Assembly: GCA_900544825.1 (NCBI GenBank)
Contig: UQWP01000027.1
Span: 1-41,555 of the forward strand
Length of the DNA stretch: 41,555 nt
Source of the DNA: an uncultured Prevotella sp.
Lineage (GTDB): Bacteria > Bacteroidota > Bacteroidia > Bacteroidales > Bacteroidaceae
Direction: 5' to 3'
This document shows, piece by piece, positions 7,159 to 13,807 of this stretch. Within the stretch, counting starts at the first letter, position 1, and the number at the start of each line of letters is the position of its first letter. The position numbers were made by a program, and so were the translations under genes. The notes under the pieces are model-generated. The model made no database searches and was not told where the DNA came from. It worked only from the letters and a program-made list of their open reading frames with translations.

Positions 7159-7224
7159 ATAGCTGACTAGAGTCATCCATATAGCTGACTCGGGTCATCT
7201 ATATGGATGACCCGGGTCAGCCGA
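7159..7224. repeat. Array 2: three TGAC/GTCA palindromes, 22 bp apart
   Basis: Dyads TGACTAGAGTCA (7164-7175), TGACTCGGGTCA (7186-7197) and TGACCCGGGTCA (7208-7219, perfect) have centres exactly 22 bp apart. Units A and B begin ATAGCTGAC and end in ATCYAT. The core is unrelated to array 1, but the spacing is the same. No gene overlaps. Confidence 0.85.
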
Positions 7225-7260
7225 TGACTGGTAGTATCAATTGCTCTCATAGATAGTATT

Positions 7261-7392
7261 AGCTTCCCCTGTTGGAACTATAATCTCTCCTTATTGGAAC
7301 TATCAGCTTCTCTTTCTGGAGGTATCAGCATCTCTTCTTGGAGCTATCAGTTTCTGCTATTTGAAGTATCTGCTTCTGAAGTTTATACTATC
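7261..7392. repeat. Array 3: six tandem 22-bp units
   Basis: Six consecutive units of exactly 22 bp start at 7261, 7283, 7305, 7327, 7349 and 7371. Most follow the pattern (A)GCTTCTC..., then TTGGA, ending in a form of CTATC. On the reverse strand most begin GATAGYTCC. The units are diverged from one another (clearly related but not identical), so this is an old or actively diversified array. Because 22 is not a multiple of three, it is not a repeat within a protein. Confidence 0.82.
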
Positions 7393-7405
7393 ATACTTTT
7401 CTCCT

Positions 7406-7463
7406 AAAAATGCCTTCACACTAAACTTGCTGATAATCAGAATGTTTGAGAATGTATGAAAGC
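7406..7463. repeat. Interrupted hairpin with TTCACACT motif, right copy
   Basis: The 17 bases at 7406-7422 match 6973-6989 with one difference. GCCTTCACACT pairs imperfectly with the TGTATGAAAGC further right (G-U pairs on the reverse strand), with the palindrome CTGATAATCAG (7430-7440) at the centre. Together with the left copy it frames arrays 2 and 3. Confidence 0.5.
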
Positions 7464-7494
7464 AGAAATAAAGTTTGCAGAATATTATAAAAAC

Positions 7495-7528
7495 AAAATA
7501 AGCAGCTGAAAAATCAGCTGCTTATTTT
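7495..7528 (-). terminator. Intrinsic terminator of tmRNA
   Basis: A perfect 15-bp stem (7495-7509 with 7514-7528) has a four-base loop and A/T ends that give a U-tract on the minus strand. It begins 9 bp beyond the tmRNA 3' end. It may also stop transcripts coming from the left. Confidence 0.88.
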
Positions 7529-7536
7529 GTGTAGGG

Positions 7537-7931
7537 TGGAGCTGGAGGGAATCGAACCCTCGTCCGCACAAGGAAACCATACGCTTTCTACATGCTTATT
7601 CCAGCCTTCAATTTTCGAGGTATGACAAGACCTGGACCACCAATCATACCCTTATCCTCTAAAATTTCATCCATGCAACGAGGCGTACATGAACTATTTC
7701 CGATTTGCCTGCACCGCTTGATCAACAAGATTCGGAACTACATCCGTTGAGCGATGTCTCGTTCCAGCACCTTGTGCCGGAATAATGCTAGTTTACTGTA
7801 CTTCGACTAGGCAGCGAGAGCGTAGTTATTTTCGCCAATTAATTTTTTGTTCACTAGGATTTAGGAGGTAGCCAACGAGCCTCCGCATGCTTACGTACCA
7901 TTTCATCTCGCCGTCAAATCCAGTCAACCCC
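7537..7931 (-). tRNA. ssrA: tmRNA (transfer-messenger RNA)
   Basis: Rescues stalled ribosomes by acting first as tRNA-Ala-like molecule, then as a short mRNA that adds a degradation tag. The 5' end GGGGTTG (7931 leftward) pairs with CAGCTCC at the 3' end to make the acceptor stem; the discriminator A is at 7537 and CCA is not encoded. The TTCGATTCCC T-loop and the GGATTTGACGG segment are both visible. The tag reads GGC GAA AAT AAC TAC GCT CTC GCT GCC TAG, that is GENNYALAA then stop, the tag type known from Prevotella and Porphyromonas. Length is about 395 nt without CCA. Typed as tRNA because the schema lacks a tmRNA class. Confidence 0.95.
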
Positions 7932-7954
7932 GAGATTTCTTGATAACTAGGGTG

Positions 7955-7986
7955 CAAAGATAAAGCGAAATTTTGAAATCACCAAA
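7955..7986 (-). promoter_or_regulatory. tmRNA promoter
   Basis: On the minus strand, TTTG (7986-7983), 20 bases, and TATCTTTG (7962-7955) form a consensus promoter. Transcription would start near 7950-7947, leaving a leader of about 16-19 nt for RNase P to remove. Confidence 0.85.
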
Positions 7987-8108
7987 TATTTTCGGAAAAA
8001 TCATCGTTTTTTCTTTGAAATATCGGAATAATGCGGTTGGGAGACCGCTTTTGTTTAGAATTTTGGAAGAAATGATGGGATTTTCGAAGTTATCTCGTTT
8101 TTTTGCAG

Positions 8109-8116
8109 TAACTTTG
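8109..8116 (+). promoter_or_regulatory. -7 element for the regulator/kinase pair
   Basis: TAACTTTG matches TAnnTTTG and lies 26 bp before the ATG at 8143. A TTCG at 8083-8086 is a possible but poor -33 box at 22 bases. No -24/-12 element is seen here, so the regulator is probably made at a basal rate by the housekeeping sigma factor. Confidence 0.6.
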
Positions 8117-8142
8117 TGGGCGAAAATAATTAAAAATCAATA

Positions 8143-9513
8143 ATGATGGCAATGGAGAAAAAAGGAAAGATACTGATTGTGGACGACAATGAGGATGTTC
8201 TCTTGTCGCTCAATATGCTTTTGAAACCATACGTGGAGGGTATCAGAGTTATCAATACGCCTGAGCGAATCATCGGAATGATGGATTCGTTCATGCCTGA
8301 TGTCATCATGCTCGATATGAACTTCCATCGGGATGCCATCAGTGGCGAAGAGGGATATGAATGGCTGGAGAAGATTCTGGCGCATAACCCCAAGAGCGTG
8401 GTGCTGTTTATCACGGCTTACGTGGATACGGAGAAGGCGGTGAGGGCCATCAAGGCGGGAGCCATCGACTTTATTCCGAAACCATGGGATAGGAATAAAC
8501 TGCTCGATACGGTGAAGAGTGCCGTGGATTTGAGCAGGGAAAGGAACCTGGATTCTTCGGATTTGATTGGCGAATGCCCTGCCATGCAGGAACTGAAAGC
8601 GCAGATGATGCGTGTGGCGGCTACGGATGCCAACGTATTGATTACTGGAGAGAATGGTACGGGAAAGGATGTGGTGGCGCATGCCTTGCATCAGCTTTCG
8701 GATAGGGCAAGGAAGCCGTTTGTGAATATCGACCTGGGTTGTATCCCGGAGAATCTTTTCGAGAGCGAACTTTTCGGATACGAGAAGGGGGCGTTTACGG
8801 ATGCCAGGAATGCGAAAGAAGGACGAATTGAGACGGCGGATGGCGGAACTCTCTTTCTGGATGAGATTGGAAATCTGAACCTGCCGATGCAGCAGAAACT
8901 CCTGACGGTGATTGAGAAGCGGGAGACCCAGCGCATTGGTTCCAATAAGGTGAGCCATGTGGATGTGAGAATCCTGGCGGCTACGAATGCCAATCTGCGT
9001 GAGAAAGTGGGTGAGGGAACTTTCCGACAGGACCTCTTCTATCGACTGAATACCATAGAACTGCATCTTCCGCCGCTGCGTGAGCGTGGAGAGGATATCG
9101 TTTTGCTGGCAGAATATTTCCTGAAGATTTATTCGGGGAAATATAGCGTGGGCGATGTGAGGCTGGGGGCATCTGCCAAGCAGAAACTTCTGAAACATAA
9201 CTGGCCGGGAAATGTGAGAGAGTTGCAGCATTGCATCGAGAGGGCGATTGTTTTGGGGGATAAGACGGAACTGGCTGCCGAGGATATCAGATTGGAGGAT
9301 TCGGTGGTGGTATCAGATTCTTCTGCATCAGATTCTGCGTCAAGTTCAGCATCGGGTTCCATCAAGGTTGATTCGCTCAATCTTCAGACTCTGGAGCGTG
9401 AAGCCATCAAGCGCGCTATTTCCTTGAGTAATGGAAATCTTACCCAGGCCGCTGAGTTGCTGGGTATCACCCGTTTCGCTCTTTACAGGAAAATTGATAA
9501 ATTCGGAATTTAA
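8143..9513 (+). CDS. Sigma-54-dependent NtrC-family response regulator
   Basis: Transcription activator of 456 residues. The receiver domain (1-~125) has the acidic pair D14-D15, phosphoacceptor D58 (VIMLDMNF), T91 and K113. The AAA+ domain (~145-370) carries Walker A GENGTGKD, the sigma-54-contacting loop GAFTDA (the classic form is GAFTGA), Walker B GGTLFLDEIG, and the R-finger region FRQDLFYRLN. A serine-rich linker (~385-405) leads to a Fis-type helix-turn-helix at the C-terminus (LTQAAELLGITRFALYRKIDK). The kinase gene follows after 24 bp and forms a two-component pair. The nearest likely target is the sigma-54-type promoter at 10905-10919. All domains needed for function are present. 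Confidence 0.94.
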   Translation: MMAMEKKGKILIVDDNEDVLLSLNMLLKPYVEGIRVINTPERIIGMMDSFMPDVIMLDMNFHRDAISGEEGYEWLEKILAHNPKSVVLFITAYVDTEKAVRAIKAGAIDFIPKPWDRNKLLDTVKSAVDLSRERNLDSSDLIGECPAMQELKAQMMRVAATDANVLITGENGTGKDVVAHALHQLSDRARKPFVNIDLGCIPENLFESELFGYEKGAFTDARNAKEGRIETADGGTLFLDEIGNLNLPMQQKLLTVIEKRETQRIGSNKVSHVDVRILAATNANLREKVGEGTFRQDLFYRLNTIELHLPPLRERGEDIVLLAEYFLKIYSGKYSVGDVRLGASAKQKLLKHNWPGNVRELQHCIERAIVLGDKTELAAEDIRLEDSVVVSDSSASDSASSSASGSIKVDSLNLQTLEREAIKRAISLSNGNLTQAAELLGITRFALYRKIDKFGI

Positions 9514-9537
9514 AAAACTTCGGAATTTTTTGAAACA

Positions 9538-10764
9538 ATGTCAATCGTCAATAACTTATTCAATCATAAGAGCAATGAGCGGATGCGCCAACTGATTGAG
9601 GCTATCCGCACCCGTGACTTCTCGCTTCAGTATTCGTTGGATCATTTGAGGGGAGAAGAGCGGAATCTTGCTGAGCAGATTAACGAAGTGGTGAATGAAT
9701 TTCGGGAAACCACTTTGCGACAGGAAGCGAAATACCAGTATTTCGGAACGATGCTCGATACCATCAATGCCTTTCTCATTGTGGCGGATGAACAGGGGAA
9801 GGTGCATTGGATGAATCGGGCTGCCGTGGAGGGACTCTGCGGTTTTTCGATTCATCACTTGAACGACTTGCAGGTGCTGGATGAGACGCTGCCGGAAATG
9901 ATGAAGCAGCTGAAGCCCGGATTGCAGAAACTGGTGCAACTGGAGACCAAGACCCATGAGGGTGCTGCTGACAAGAAGGCTTTGGATGTCGGAAATCAGA
10001 ATGCGGGGAAGGCTGACTTTGTATTGAGCGTGGTCAACTTCTTTAATAAGGGCTTTGCCTATCGCCTCTATACTTTGCAGAATGTGCAACCGGTGATTCA
10101 GAAGAATGAGACGGATGCGCAGCAGCAGCTGGTGAGGGTATTGACTCACGAAATCATGAACTCGCTGACTCCTATCATCTCTTTGGCTGATACGCTTTGC
10201 GAAGGAGTGGAGCAGGATACGCTGGAGCATGATGATCTGCTGATGGCATTGCAGGCTATCAACCGGAGAAGCAATGGCTTGCTGCAGTTTGTGGAGAACT
10301 ATCGCAAGTTGCAACGCATATCGAAACCTCAGTTTGAGGAAGTGAGGATGGGTGATTTGGTGGCTGATTTGCAGCATCTTTATCCGGATTCGATATTCCA
10401 TTATGAGATAGAAAACGAAGACCAGAGGTTGCTGATGGATCGTTCGCAGATAGAACAGGTGCTGATTAATCTGCTGAAGAATGCGCAGGAAGCTGTGGAG
10501 AATGAAGAGATTCCTTATATCCGTCTTACCACTCATCTTTCGAGCAACAAGCGAGATTTCTTCATTTCCATTACCGATAATGGCAAGGGAATATTGCCGG
10601 AGGTGATGGAGCGCATTTTTGTGCCGTTCTTTACTACCAAGACGAGTGGTTCGGGCATCGGACTGAGTATCTGCAAGCAGATAGTAACCCTGCACGGTGG
10701 AACCATCACCGCTTCTTCTAAACCAGGCGATAAAACCACCTTTAGCGTGGTGCTTCCTGCCTGA
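9538..10764 (+). CDS. PAS-containing sensor histidine kinase
   Basis: Sensor kinase of 408 residues, partner of the NtrC-type regulator. A PAS-like domain (~68-185, beginning YFGTMLDTINAFLIVADEQGKVHWMN) is followed by the dimerisation/phosphoacceptor helix with H204 (RVLTHEIMNSLTPIISLADTL). The HATPase domain (~295-408) has the N box NLLKNAQEAVEN, G1 DNGKGI, F box FVPFFTTK, and G2 GSGIGLSICKQ. No signal peptide or hydrophobic membrane span is visible, so it should sense a cytoplasmic or membrane-peripheral cue. This resembles other Bacteroidota NtrB-like kinases located beside ABC exporters. The signal is unknown. Confidence 0.93.
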   Translation: MSIVNNLFNHKSNERMRQLIEAIRTRDFSLQYSLDHLRGEERNLAEQINEVVNEFRETTLRQEAKYQYFGTMLDTINAFLIVADEQGKVHWMNRAAVEGLCGFSIHHLNDLQVLDETLPEMMKQLKPGLQKLVQLETKTHEGAADKKALDVGNQNAGKADFVLSVVNFFNKGFAYRLYTLQNVQPVIQKNETDAQQQLVRVLTHEIMNSLTPIISLADTLCEGVEQDTLEHDDLLMALQAINRRSNGLLQFVENYRKLQRISKPQFEEVRMGDLVADLQHLYPDSIFHYEIENEDQRLLMDRSQIEQVLINLLKNAQEAVENEEIPYIRLTTHLSSNKRDFFISITDNGKGILPEVMERIFVPFFTTKTSGSGIGLSICKQIVTLHGGTITASSKPGDKTTFSVVLPA

Positions 10765-10800
10765 TAGAGACAGATATCTATCATATTGAGGATGTGCGCA

Positions 10801-10839
10801 CCGTGCGAAATCGCACACGTTTCGTGCGGTTTCGCACGG
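10801..10839. promoter_or_regulatory. Two dyad enhancer sites for the NtrC-type regulator
   Basis: Two dyads, GTGCGAAATCGCAC (10803-10816) and GTGCGGTTTCGCAC (10824-10837), share the form GTGCGRWWTCGCAC. Their centres are 21 bp apart, two helical turns, and they lie about 80-115 bp before the -24/-12 promoter. Tandem dyads at this distance are the normal arrangement for NtrC-family enhancer sites. The outer arms 10801-10810 and 10830-10839 also form a perfect 10-bp inverted repeat, so a terminator hairpin for the kinase gene (a T-run follows at 10851) is an alternative or added role. Confidence 0.68.
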
Positions 10840-10904
10840 TTTTGTACATCTTTTTTTTATATCCGAAACTTCTTATCTTCCTGATAATCATATCTTTATC
10901 TTTT

Positions 10905-10919
10905 TGGCATAGCTTTTGT
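10905..10919 (+). promoter_or_regulatory. Sigma-54-type -24/-12 promoter
   Basis: TGGCAT, five bases, TTGT: the consensus is TGGCAC-N5-TTGC. The GG and the downstream G are 10 bases apart as required. Transcription would start near 10931, 14 bp before the ATG at 10945. Reasons to believe it: the activator gene is adjacent, and paired dyads lie upstream. The -12 GC is GT here, a tolerated but weaker base. Confidence 0.65.
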
Positions 10920-10944
10920 ATTAGTTTTTGCAAAAGTAATCATC

Positions 10945-12405
10945 ATGAAGATCAAGAATTATATATTCATAGTATGGGCGCTTGCAGCCATGAATGTCCA
11001 GGCCGACACTTTGCAGCTCGACTTGGCGGCTACCATTGCGATGGCGCAGCGGCAGTCGCCATCGGTGCAGAGTGCCCGCAATACCTTTCTGTCTGCTTAC
11101 TGGGCTTATCGGTATCATCTGGCCAACTATCTGCCTTCGCTTTCCCTTTCATCTTCACCTTATATTAATAAGGAGGTGAACAAGATAACCCAGTCGGATG
11201 GCACGGCTCTCTTTCTGAAACAAGATCAGTTGAGTGCCGACCTTACTCTGAAAATCAACCAGAATATCTCCCTGACGGGTGGTAGCCTTTTTGTGAAGAG
11301 TTCGCTCAACCGGCTGGATGAGTTGCATAGCAAGATAACCGCCTATAGCAGTCAGCCTTTTAGCGTGGGCTACGAGCAGAGTCTTTTTGGCTACAACTCC
11401 TTGAAATGGGATCGCCGGATAGAACCTATCCGATTTCGGGAATCCAAGAAGCGATATGCCGAAACGCTGGAGATCGTATCAGCAAAAGCCTGTGAGCATT
11501 TCTTCGCCCTGGCTTCGGCGCAGGCTGAATGGGAGATGGCAAAGCAGAACTTTGCTTCTGCCGATACGCTTTATCAGATGGCGAAGGGGCGATATGAGAA
11601 CGGAACGATTTCGGAAAACGAGATGCTGCAGCTGGAAATCAACCGTCTGAACGAGGAGACCAACGTGATGGATGCCCAGGTGGCTTTGCGGGAGAAGATG
11701 CAGACCATCCGCTCGTTTCTGGGGTTGGAACAATCGCAGGATATCAGTCTGGTGATGCCGGAAGAGGTGCCTGCCTTTGAGGTTCCTTTGCAGCGGGCGA
11801 TAGATTGGGCTTTGCTGAACAGTCCGGATCCCGATTATTACCGTCGCATCCAGAAGGAGAGCGAAAGCCGGTTGGCGCAGGCTCGTGCCAACGCCGGATT
11901 GAAGGCGGATCTCTATATGCAGTTTGGACTCTCGCAGACGGGAGCCGACATCGGTGCCGCCTATCGCAGTCCGATGAGTCAGCAATCGGCAAGCATTACC
12001 ATCGCCCTTCCGATATTGGATTGGGGACGGGGAAAGGGTAGGGTAAGAGAAGCCAAATCACAGCTGGCACTTACCCAGACGCAGGTGGAGCAAGGCATGA
12101 GGGATTTCTACCAGAACGTAGAAAAACTGGTATTGCAGTTTAACATGCAAGCCCGAAAGGTGCATGTGGCATCGCTCACCGACCAGCGTGCCGAGAAGCG
12201 ACATGTGGTGGCGCGCCGACTCTACATCATGGGGCGCAACTCGATACTCGACCTGAATGCAGCCATCAGCGAGAAAGATGCTGCCCGGCGTAATTACATC
12301 TCGACCATGCAGACGTATTGGAGTCTTTACTATACGCTCCGAAGCATGACGGGATTCGATTTCGAGCACAATAAAGAATTGAAGGAAGAACTTCCTATAG
12401 AATGA
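10945..12405 (+). CDS. TolC-family outer-membrane efflux protein
   Basis: Second TolC-like channel of the window, 486 residues. A signal peptide (residues 1-~20, MKIKNYIFIVWALAAMNVQA) precedes the typical LDLAATIAMAQRQSPSVQSARN opening. Long helices with Gln/Ala/Glu heptads and two strand-like regions (~60-80 and ~290-350) fit the duplicated OEP fold. It is the first gene after the sigma-54-type promoter and is followed by an HlyD-type adaptor (61 bp) and ABC exporter genes. It is therefore the outer-membrane part of a MacAB-like tripartite exporter. It differs clearly in sequence from the channel at 191-1516, so it is not a recent duplicate. Confidence 0.92.
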   Translation: MKIKNYIFIVWALAAMNVQADTLQLDLAATIAMAQRQSPSVQSARNTFLSAYWAYRYHLANYLPSLSLSSSPYINKEVNKITQSDGTALFLKQDQLSADLTLKINQNISLTGGSLFVKSSLNRLDELHSKITAYSSQPFSVGYEQSLFGYNSLKWDRRIEPIRFRESKKRYAETLEIVSAKACEHFFALASAQAEWEMAKQNFASADTLYQMAKGRYENGTISENEMLQLEINRLNEETNVMDAQVALREKMQTIRSFLGLEQSQDISLVMPEEVPAFEVPLQRAIDWALLNSPDPDYYRRIQKESESRLAQARANAGLKADLYMQFGLSQTGADIGAAYRSPMSQQSASITIALPILDWGRGKGRVREAKSQLALTQTQVEQGMRDFYQNVEKLVLQFNMQARKVHVASLTDQRAEKRHVVARRLYIMGRNSILDLNAAISEKDAARRNYISTMQTYWSLYYTLRSMTGFDFEHNKELKEELPIE

Positions 12406-12466
12406 ATTTCCATAGAATCATCTTCCTATAAAATAAATAAGGTGAAATGAATAACAACAGAACAAT

Positions 12467-13717
12467 ATGGATATAAAGAAACAACCGAAACCGTGGTATA
12501 TCCGCTACCGATATCCTATTCTGTCGGGTGCAGCAGGCATCGCCATCCTGGTCTATGCCTTTTTCCTGATCGTTACTTCGGGCACCCGAAGGGTGGATAT
12601 GGATAGTGTGGTGATAGCCGAAGTGAAGAAGGCTCCTTTCTGGGAGTATGTAGATGTAGAAGGACTGGTGCATCCCTTCAAGACCATCCAGGTGAATGCG
12701 ATGGAGAATGGATTCGTAGAGCGGGTGGTGGCAGAAGAAGGTGCCATGCTGCAGCAGGGCGATACCATCCTGGTGCTTCAGAATCCGGAACTCTATCATT
12801 CTATTGATGATGAGCAGGATGCATGGAGCAGTAAGCTTCGCAACTGTCAGGAACAGGAGATTGAGATGACGCAGAAGTCCATCAACCTTCGCCAGCAAGC
12901 CTTGGATGCCCAGCATCAGATGGCGAGCTTGAAGAAATCGCTCAAGCAGAGCCGGGAGGAATATCGCATGGGTATCAAGAGTAAGGCGGAACTGGAGGTG
13001 GCAGAGGAAGATTACGAATATCAGCGGCAGAAGGTGCTCTTGCAGATGCAAAACCTGAAGCATGATTCCGTATCTACCCGGTTGAAGCGCGAAATGATTG
13101 CTGCCAACAGGATGGAAGCCAACAAGAAATTGTCGAGAATGAAGGGCCGCACCCAGCAGTTGGTGGTTCGGGCTCCCGTAAGCGGACAACTGAGTTATTT
13201 GGGGGTAACCCAAGGTCAGCAGGTTTCGTCCGGGGCGAGCATCGGACAGATCAAGGTGATGAGCCAGTTTAAACTGCAGGTTTCGCTGGCTGAATATTAC
13301 ATCGACCGTGTTATCGCCGGACTTCCTGCCCATATCGAGTACGATGGTCATCAGTTTCCGCTTCGTGTATCGCGGGTGATTCCTGAGGTGAAAGACCATC
13401 AGTTTGTCTGCGAATTAACTTTCAGCGGCAAGACTCCCGCCAATATCCGATTGGGCAAGAGTTATCGGGTGCTGTTGGAATTGGGCAAGCCGGAGCAAGC
13501 CATGGTGATTCCGAATGGCGATTTCTTCCAGACCACCAACGGATATTGGATATTCCGGGTATCTGAAGATGGCAAGAAGGCGCAGCGGGTGAATATCAAT
13601 GTAGGCAGACAGAATCCTCAGCAATTCGAAATCACTTCCGGATTGAAGCCGGGCGATAAGGTTATCGTAAGCGGATATGCCCAAATCGCCAGCGAAAAAG
13701 AGATAGATTTGAGATAG
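12467..13717 (+). CDS. HlyD/MacA-family periplasmic adaptor
   Basis: Membrane-fusion protein of 416 residues with one N-terminal anchor (~17-37, YPILSGAAGIAILVYAFFLIV) and the rest in the periplasm. The first lipoyl half is at ~70-105 (GLVHPFKTIQVNAMENGFVERVVAEEGAMLQQGD), a coiled coil spans ~110-225, and the second lipoyl half is around VVRAPVSGQLSYLGVTQGQQVSSG. Beta-barrel and membrane-proximal domains follow, ending LKPGDKVIVSGYAQIASEKEIDLR, a family-typical C-terminus. It sits between the channel gene and the FtsX-like permease gene and presumably joins them. Bacteroidota exporters of this layout are common; the substrate is not evident. Confidence 0.9.
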   Translation: MDIKKQPKPWYIRYRYPILSGAAGIAILVYAFFLIVTSGTRRVDMDSVVIAEVKKAPFWEYVDVEGLVHPFKTIQVNAMENGFVERVVAEEGAMLQQGDTILVLQNPELYHSIDDEQDAWSSKLRNCQEQEIEMTQKSINLRQQALDAQHQMASLKKSLKQSREEYRMGIKSKAELEVAEEDYEYQRQKVLLQMQNLKHDSVSTRLKREMIAANRMEANKKLSRMKGRTQQLVVRAPVSGQLSYLGVTQGQQVSSGASIGQIKVMSQFKLQVSLAEYYIDRVIAGLPAHIEYDGHQFPLRVSRVIPEVKDHQFVCELTFSGKTPANIRLGKSYRVLLELGKPEQAMVIPNGDFFQTTNGYWIFRVSEDGKKAQRVNINVGRQNPQQFEITSGLKPGDKVIVSGYAQIASEKEIDLR

Positions 13718-13807
13718 ACTTTTATCTGAAATCATCAAAAACAATGTCTCTCATAGATAATAAAATTCAATCTTTCACGTAAATAAATTATATAAAGACT
13801 CGTAAAT

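Noticed and set aside
6717..7392. CRISPR array
   Set aside because: Units are directly adjacent or 4-5 bases apart, there are no unique spacers of 25-40 bp between constant repeats, and no cas gene is present.
7537..7931. Two short proteins or a split tRNA at this place
   Set aside because: The acceptor halves, T-loop and GENNYALAA tag identify a tmRNA instead.
8033..8048. GCGGT/ACCGC hairpin with TTTTG tail before the response regulator
   Set aside because: Only 5 pairs and no gene ends upstream on the plus strand; likely chance.
10924..10934. TAG-TTTTTG as a housekeeping -7 box for the second TolC gene
   Set aside because: Spacing inside the box is off by one base and no TTTG lies 20 bases upstream; the -24/-12 element fits better.
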